A DNA stretch of 38,090 nucleotides from Candidatus Taylorbacteria bacterium (lineage in GTDB: Bacteria > Patescibacteriota > Minisyncoccia > Phycocordibacterales > HO2-43-120): the NCBI GenBank assembly GCA_039934295.1, contig JBDTMN010000001.1:1-38090 (forward strand). Direction: 5' to 3'. This document shows positions 36,676 to 38,090 of the stretch, piece after piece (position 1 is the stretch's first letter; every line of letters begins with the position of its first letter). Made by a program: the position numbers and the translations under genes. Below the pieces are notes generated by a model, which was given only the letters and a program-made list of their open reading frames with translations, had not been told where the DNA came from and made no database searches.

Positions 36676-36703
36676 ATAATACAAGAGTTAGTGGTAAATG
36701 CAA
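36676..36703 (-). promoter_or_regulatory. Candidate promoter of the small transcript
   Basis: TTGCAT, 16-bp spacer, TATTAT on the minus strand. It precedes no reading frame, only the hairpin terminator 30-50 bp downstream. Confidence 0.4.
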
Positions 36704-36727
36704 GTGTGTCGATTGCAATGCTAAATA

Positions 36728-36753
36728 TAAAAAAAAACCAGATTGCTCTGGTT
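36728..36753 (-). terminator. Terminator of the 36761-36931 gene
   Basis: On the minus strand AACCAGA-GCAA-TCTGGTT (36753-36736) is followed by a run of T. It lies 8 bp after the stop codon. Confidence 0.88.
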
Positions 36754-36760
36754 CGTGAGA

Positions 36761-36931
36761 CTACTCCAAAATATCGGGAAGGGTTCGATGTTGCTTAAAG
36801 TTGAAGCGAACGTCCTTCGGTTCAGGAGTGTCAGGGCGCGAGCTGATTTCGGGAATCTCTCCCTGTGATGGCTCCGAGGTCTGTTGCTCCGGTTCAGGCT
36901 CTGTGGGCTTGAATTCGTCTGGTGTGCTCAT
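36761..36931 (-). CDS. Hypothetical 56-aa Pro/Glu-rich protein
   Basis: Starts at ATG 36931 (MSTPDEFKPTEPEPEQQ); a longer frame to 36967 would run into the -10 region TATAAT (36961-36956). Sequence is almost entirely P, E, S, T and Q, so it is disordered, with a short C-terminal motif DVRFNFKQHRTLPDILE that could be a binding peptide. A strong terminator follows. Function unknown; the terminator and promoter argue that it is a real gene. Confidence 0.6.
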   Translation of the reverse strand: MSTPDEFKPTEPEPEQQTSEPSQGEIPEISSRPDTPEPKDVRFNFKQHRTLPDILE

Positions 36932-37021
36932 AGGTTTGTTTCTGTGCCTTTTATTATTATACCACATAACACGACACTAGTAATGTACAAAATAGAACCT
37001 ATTCTGTGCTATATTTAATGC

Positions 37022-37279
37022 ATGGATAGCTTGATTCACGCTGACATTTTCTTTTTTATTACCACCATCGCAGTAATCCTTCTTACCCTAGGTTTAATTG
37101 TCGCGCTTGTGTATGCTATTCGAATTTTGAAAAGTGTCGACCATATTTCAACCAAGGTCAAAGAAGAGAGCGACAGAGTGATTGAAGACTTGGGTGAGCT
37201 TCGAAGCAATGTGAAAGATAACGGATGGAAGCTCGGACATATTATGCGTTTTTTTAGAAAAGTATTTAAGAAGAAGTAA
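37022..37279 (+). CDS. Small membrane protein with cytoplasmic coiled tail
   Basis: 85 aa. One strong membrane helix at about residues 10-33 (FFFITTIAVILLTLGLIVALVYAI) followed by an amphipathic helix (SVDHISTKVKEESDRVIEDLGELRSNVKDNGWKLG) and a basic end (FFRKVFKKK). This is the DUF948-like layout seen in many small Gram-positive and CPR proteins. The ATG lies 6 nt after TATATT with an upstream TG (extended -10), so the transcript is probably leaderless. It is divergent from the Pro/Glu-rich gene and followed by a YtxH-like gene with which it may work. Confidence 0.75.
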   Translation: MDSLIHADIFFFITTIAVILLTLGLIVALVYAIRILKSVDHISTKVKEESDRVIEDLGELRSNVKDNGWKLGHIMRFFRKVFKKK

Positions 37280-37334
37280 AATTAAAAGTTAACACAAATC
37301 AACGAAGGGATTCGTGGATTAGTATCATATTAAT

Positions 37335-37694
37335 ATGACAAAAAAACATGAAAGTGGAATGGGTGCGGGAAAAAAAATATTGATGGGAGCAGGCATTGCG
37401 ACATTGGCCGCTGCCGCTGCGGGAGCATATCTTTTGTATGGTTCTGATGCAAGAAAGAAAAAACGAAAGGAAATAAAGGCCTGGATGCAGAGCGCGAAGG
37501 CGGATGTGATGAAAAAGATGGAAAGCGTAAAAGAGATGAACGAGGAAATTTACAACACTATCGTGAACGAAGTCGTAGCGAAATACAAGGCGCTCAAAGA
37601 AGTTGACACAACTGAAATGGAGGAGCTCTCAAAACATTTTCGCGACCAGTGGAAGCATATTAAGAAAGCTCTCGAGACGAAGCCTAAGAAATAA
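37335..37694 (+). CDS. YtxH-like small membrane protein
   Basis: 119 aa. GMGAGKKILMGAGIATLAAAAAGAYLLYGSDARKKKRKEIKAWMQSAK is the YtxH pattern: a Gly/Ala-rich membrane helix (residues about 12-35) followed at once by a Lys/Arg-rich stretch and a long charged helix. In Firmicutes such proteins are general-stress products of unknown role. The preceding gene is of the same size and architecture, 55 bp upstream; they are probably co-transcribed. Confidence 0.78.
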   Translation: MTKKHESGMGAGKKILMGAGIATLAAAAAGAYLLYGSDARKKKRKEIKAWMQSAKADVMKKMESVKEMNEEIYNTIVNEVVAKYKALKEVDTTEMEELSKHFRDQWKHIKKALETKPKK

Positions 37695-37698
37695 CATA

Positions 37699-37788
37699 TA
37701 ACTGAATGACCGATAACTGAATAACGGACGACGCGCAGAATATTTTCTGGTTATTCAGTCATTCTGTTATTCGTCATAAGGTTATAAG
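37699..37788. repeat. Inverted TAACTGAATGAC/GTCATTCTGTTA word repeat
   Basis: TAACTGAATGACCGATAACT-type words (37699-37725) are answered by GGTTATTCAGTCATTCTGTT-type words (37749-37769). Related in sequence to the repeat at 17704-17833. The last word supplies TATAAG 7 nt before the next ATG. Confidence 0.75.
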
Positions 37789-37795
37789 TACTATC

Positions 37796-38090
37796 ATGGA
37801 CACTTCTTGGGGAAAAGTGGGTGATTGGTATCACGATTTGTTGCAGAGAGAAGGTACATACCAGAGTGATGTTATCTTGCCGAACATTCTTCGGCTTCTC
37901 GATATCAAAGAGGGCACTGTTTTGCTAGACCTTGCCTGCGGTGAAGGATTTTTTGCTCGCGAGTTTGCTAAGAAGAAAGCCAAAGTAATCGGTGTTGATA
38001 TTGCGCCCGAACTTATTCAAATCGCTAAGAAGAATTCACCGAGTTCTATAGAATTTTTCGCAAGGTCTGCAGATGACCTTTCACCGCTCT
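37796..38090 (+). CDS. Class I SAM-dependent methyltransferase, N-terminal part
   Basis: The gene starts at ATG 37796 and runs off the right edge after about 98 codons. GTVLLDLACGEGFFAREFAKK is motif I (L-D-L-x-C-G-x-G), binding S-adenosylmethionine, followed by VIGVDIAPELIQIAKK (acidic end of strand 2, motif II) and FARSADDLSP (D at the motif III position). The preceding WGKVGDWYHDLL-type segment recalls Methyltransf_11 proteins of CPR bacteria. The substrate cannot be told from the fragment. Confidence 0.88.
   Translation, partial: MDTSWGKVGDWYHDLLQREGTYQSDVILPNILRLLDIKEGTVLLDLACGEGFFAREFAKKKAKVIGVDIAPELIQIAKKNSPSSIEFFARSADDLSPL

Overview
The window reads as a chromosomal piece of a bacterium of the Candidate Phyla Radiation (Patescibacteria), most likely a Parcubacteria-type lineage. 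This is inference from gene content: divergent short housekeeping proteins, sparse Shine-Dalgarno sites, many small CPR-style hypothetical genes, and a patchy glucose-6-phosphate dehydrogenase plus phosphoglucose/phosphomannose isomerase set. No rRNA gene is present to fix the taxonomy.

Layout: 1-2,540 (minus strand) holds an AbiE-type toxin-antitoxin pair cut by the window edge, an ABC-2 polysaccharide-export permease, an HTH protein with a near-consensus leaderless promoter, and a nucleotidyltransferase. 2,709-6,753 holds an O-antigen-ligase/TPR membrane protein, a palindrome array attached to tRNA-Ile, and a TerC/DUF475 membrane protein. 6,768-8,241 is an isolated unit: promoter, structured leader RNA, and an unknown protein with a cold-shock-like C-terminus. 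8,218-13,042 carries valS, a PLP enzyme, a 54-aa zinc ribbon and alr. 13,198-15,513 carries an ArsR-like regulator inside an inverted repeat, rpmG, tRNA-Trp, a GIY-YIG protein and an APH-type kinase. 15,568-18,804 holds a LOG protein, tgt and ddl. 18,805-23,306 holds tRNA-Val, a SurA-like protein, a frameshifted fibronectin-III lipoprotein, three small accessory genes, tRNA-Ala and a second GIY-YIG gene. 23,434-28,336 holds zwf, a cyclase, PGI/PMI and an NAD(P)H oxidoreductase. 28,500-33,928 is a copper-response operon (csoR, copA, YHS, DUF305, HMA-SafE fusion, cupredoxin). 34,095-38,090 holds ychF, small membrane and hypothetical proteins, and a truncated methyltransferase.

The most unusual content lies between the genes. 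All four tRNA genes carry palindromic or nuclease satellites: tRNA-Ile a roughly 150-bp-period array seeded by its own 3' end; tRNA-Val and tRNA-Ala a nearly identical 128-bp foldable unit just downstream; tRNA-Trp a 64-bp tandem repeat followed by a GIY-YIG gene; and tRNA-Ala a GIY-YIG gene whose start and stop codons are both made of tRNA-Ala sequence, sandwiched between a copy of the tRNA 5' half and the intact tRNA. That tRNA half carries a 36-nt palindrome related to palindromes lying in frame inside two protein genes (the HMA-SafE protein and ychF). Many other intergenic regions consist of degenerate 7-9-nt words repeated directly and then inverted, ending just before a start codon. At least twelve genes have a -10-like hexamer 6-9 nt before the start codon, which suggests widespread leaderless transcription.
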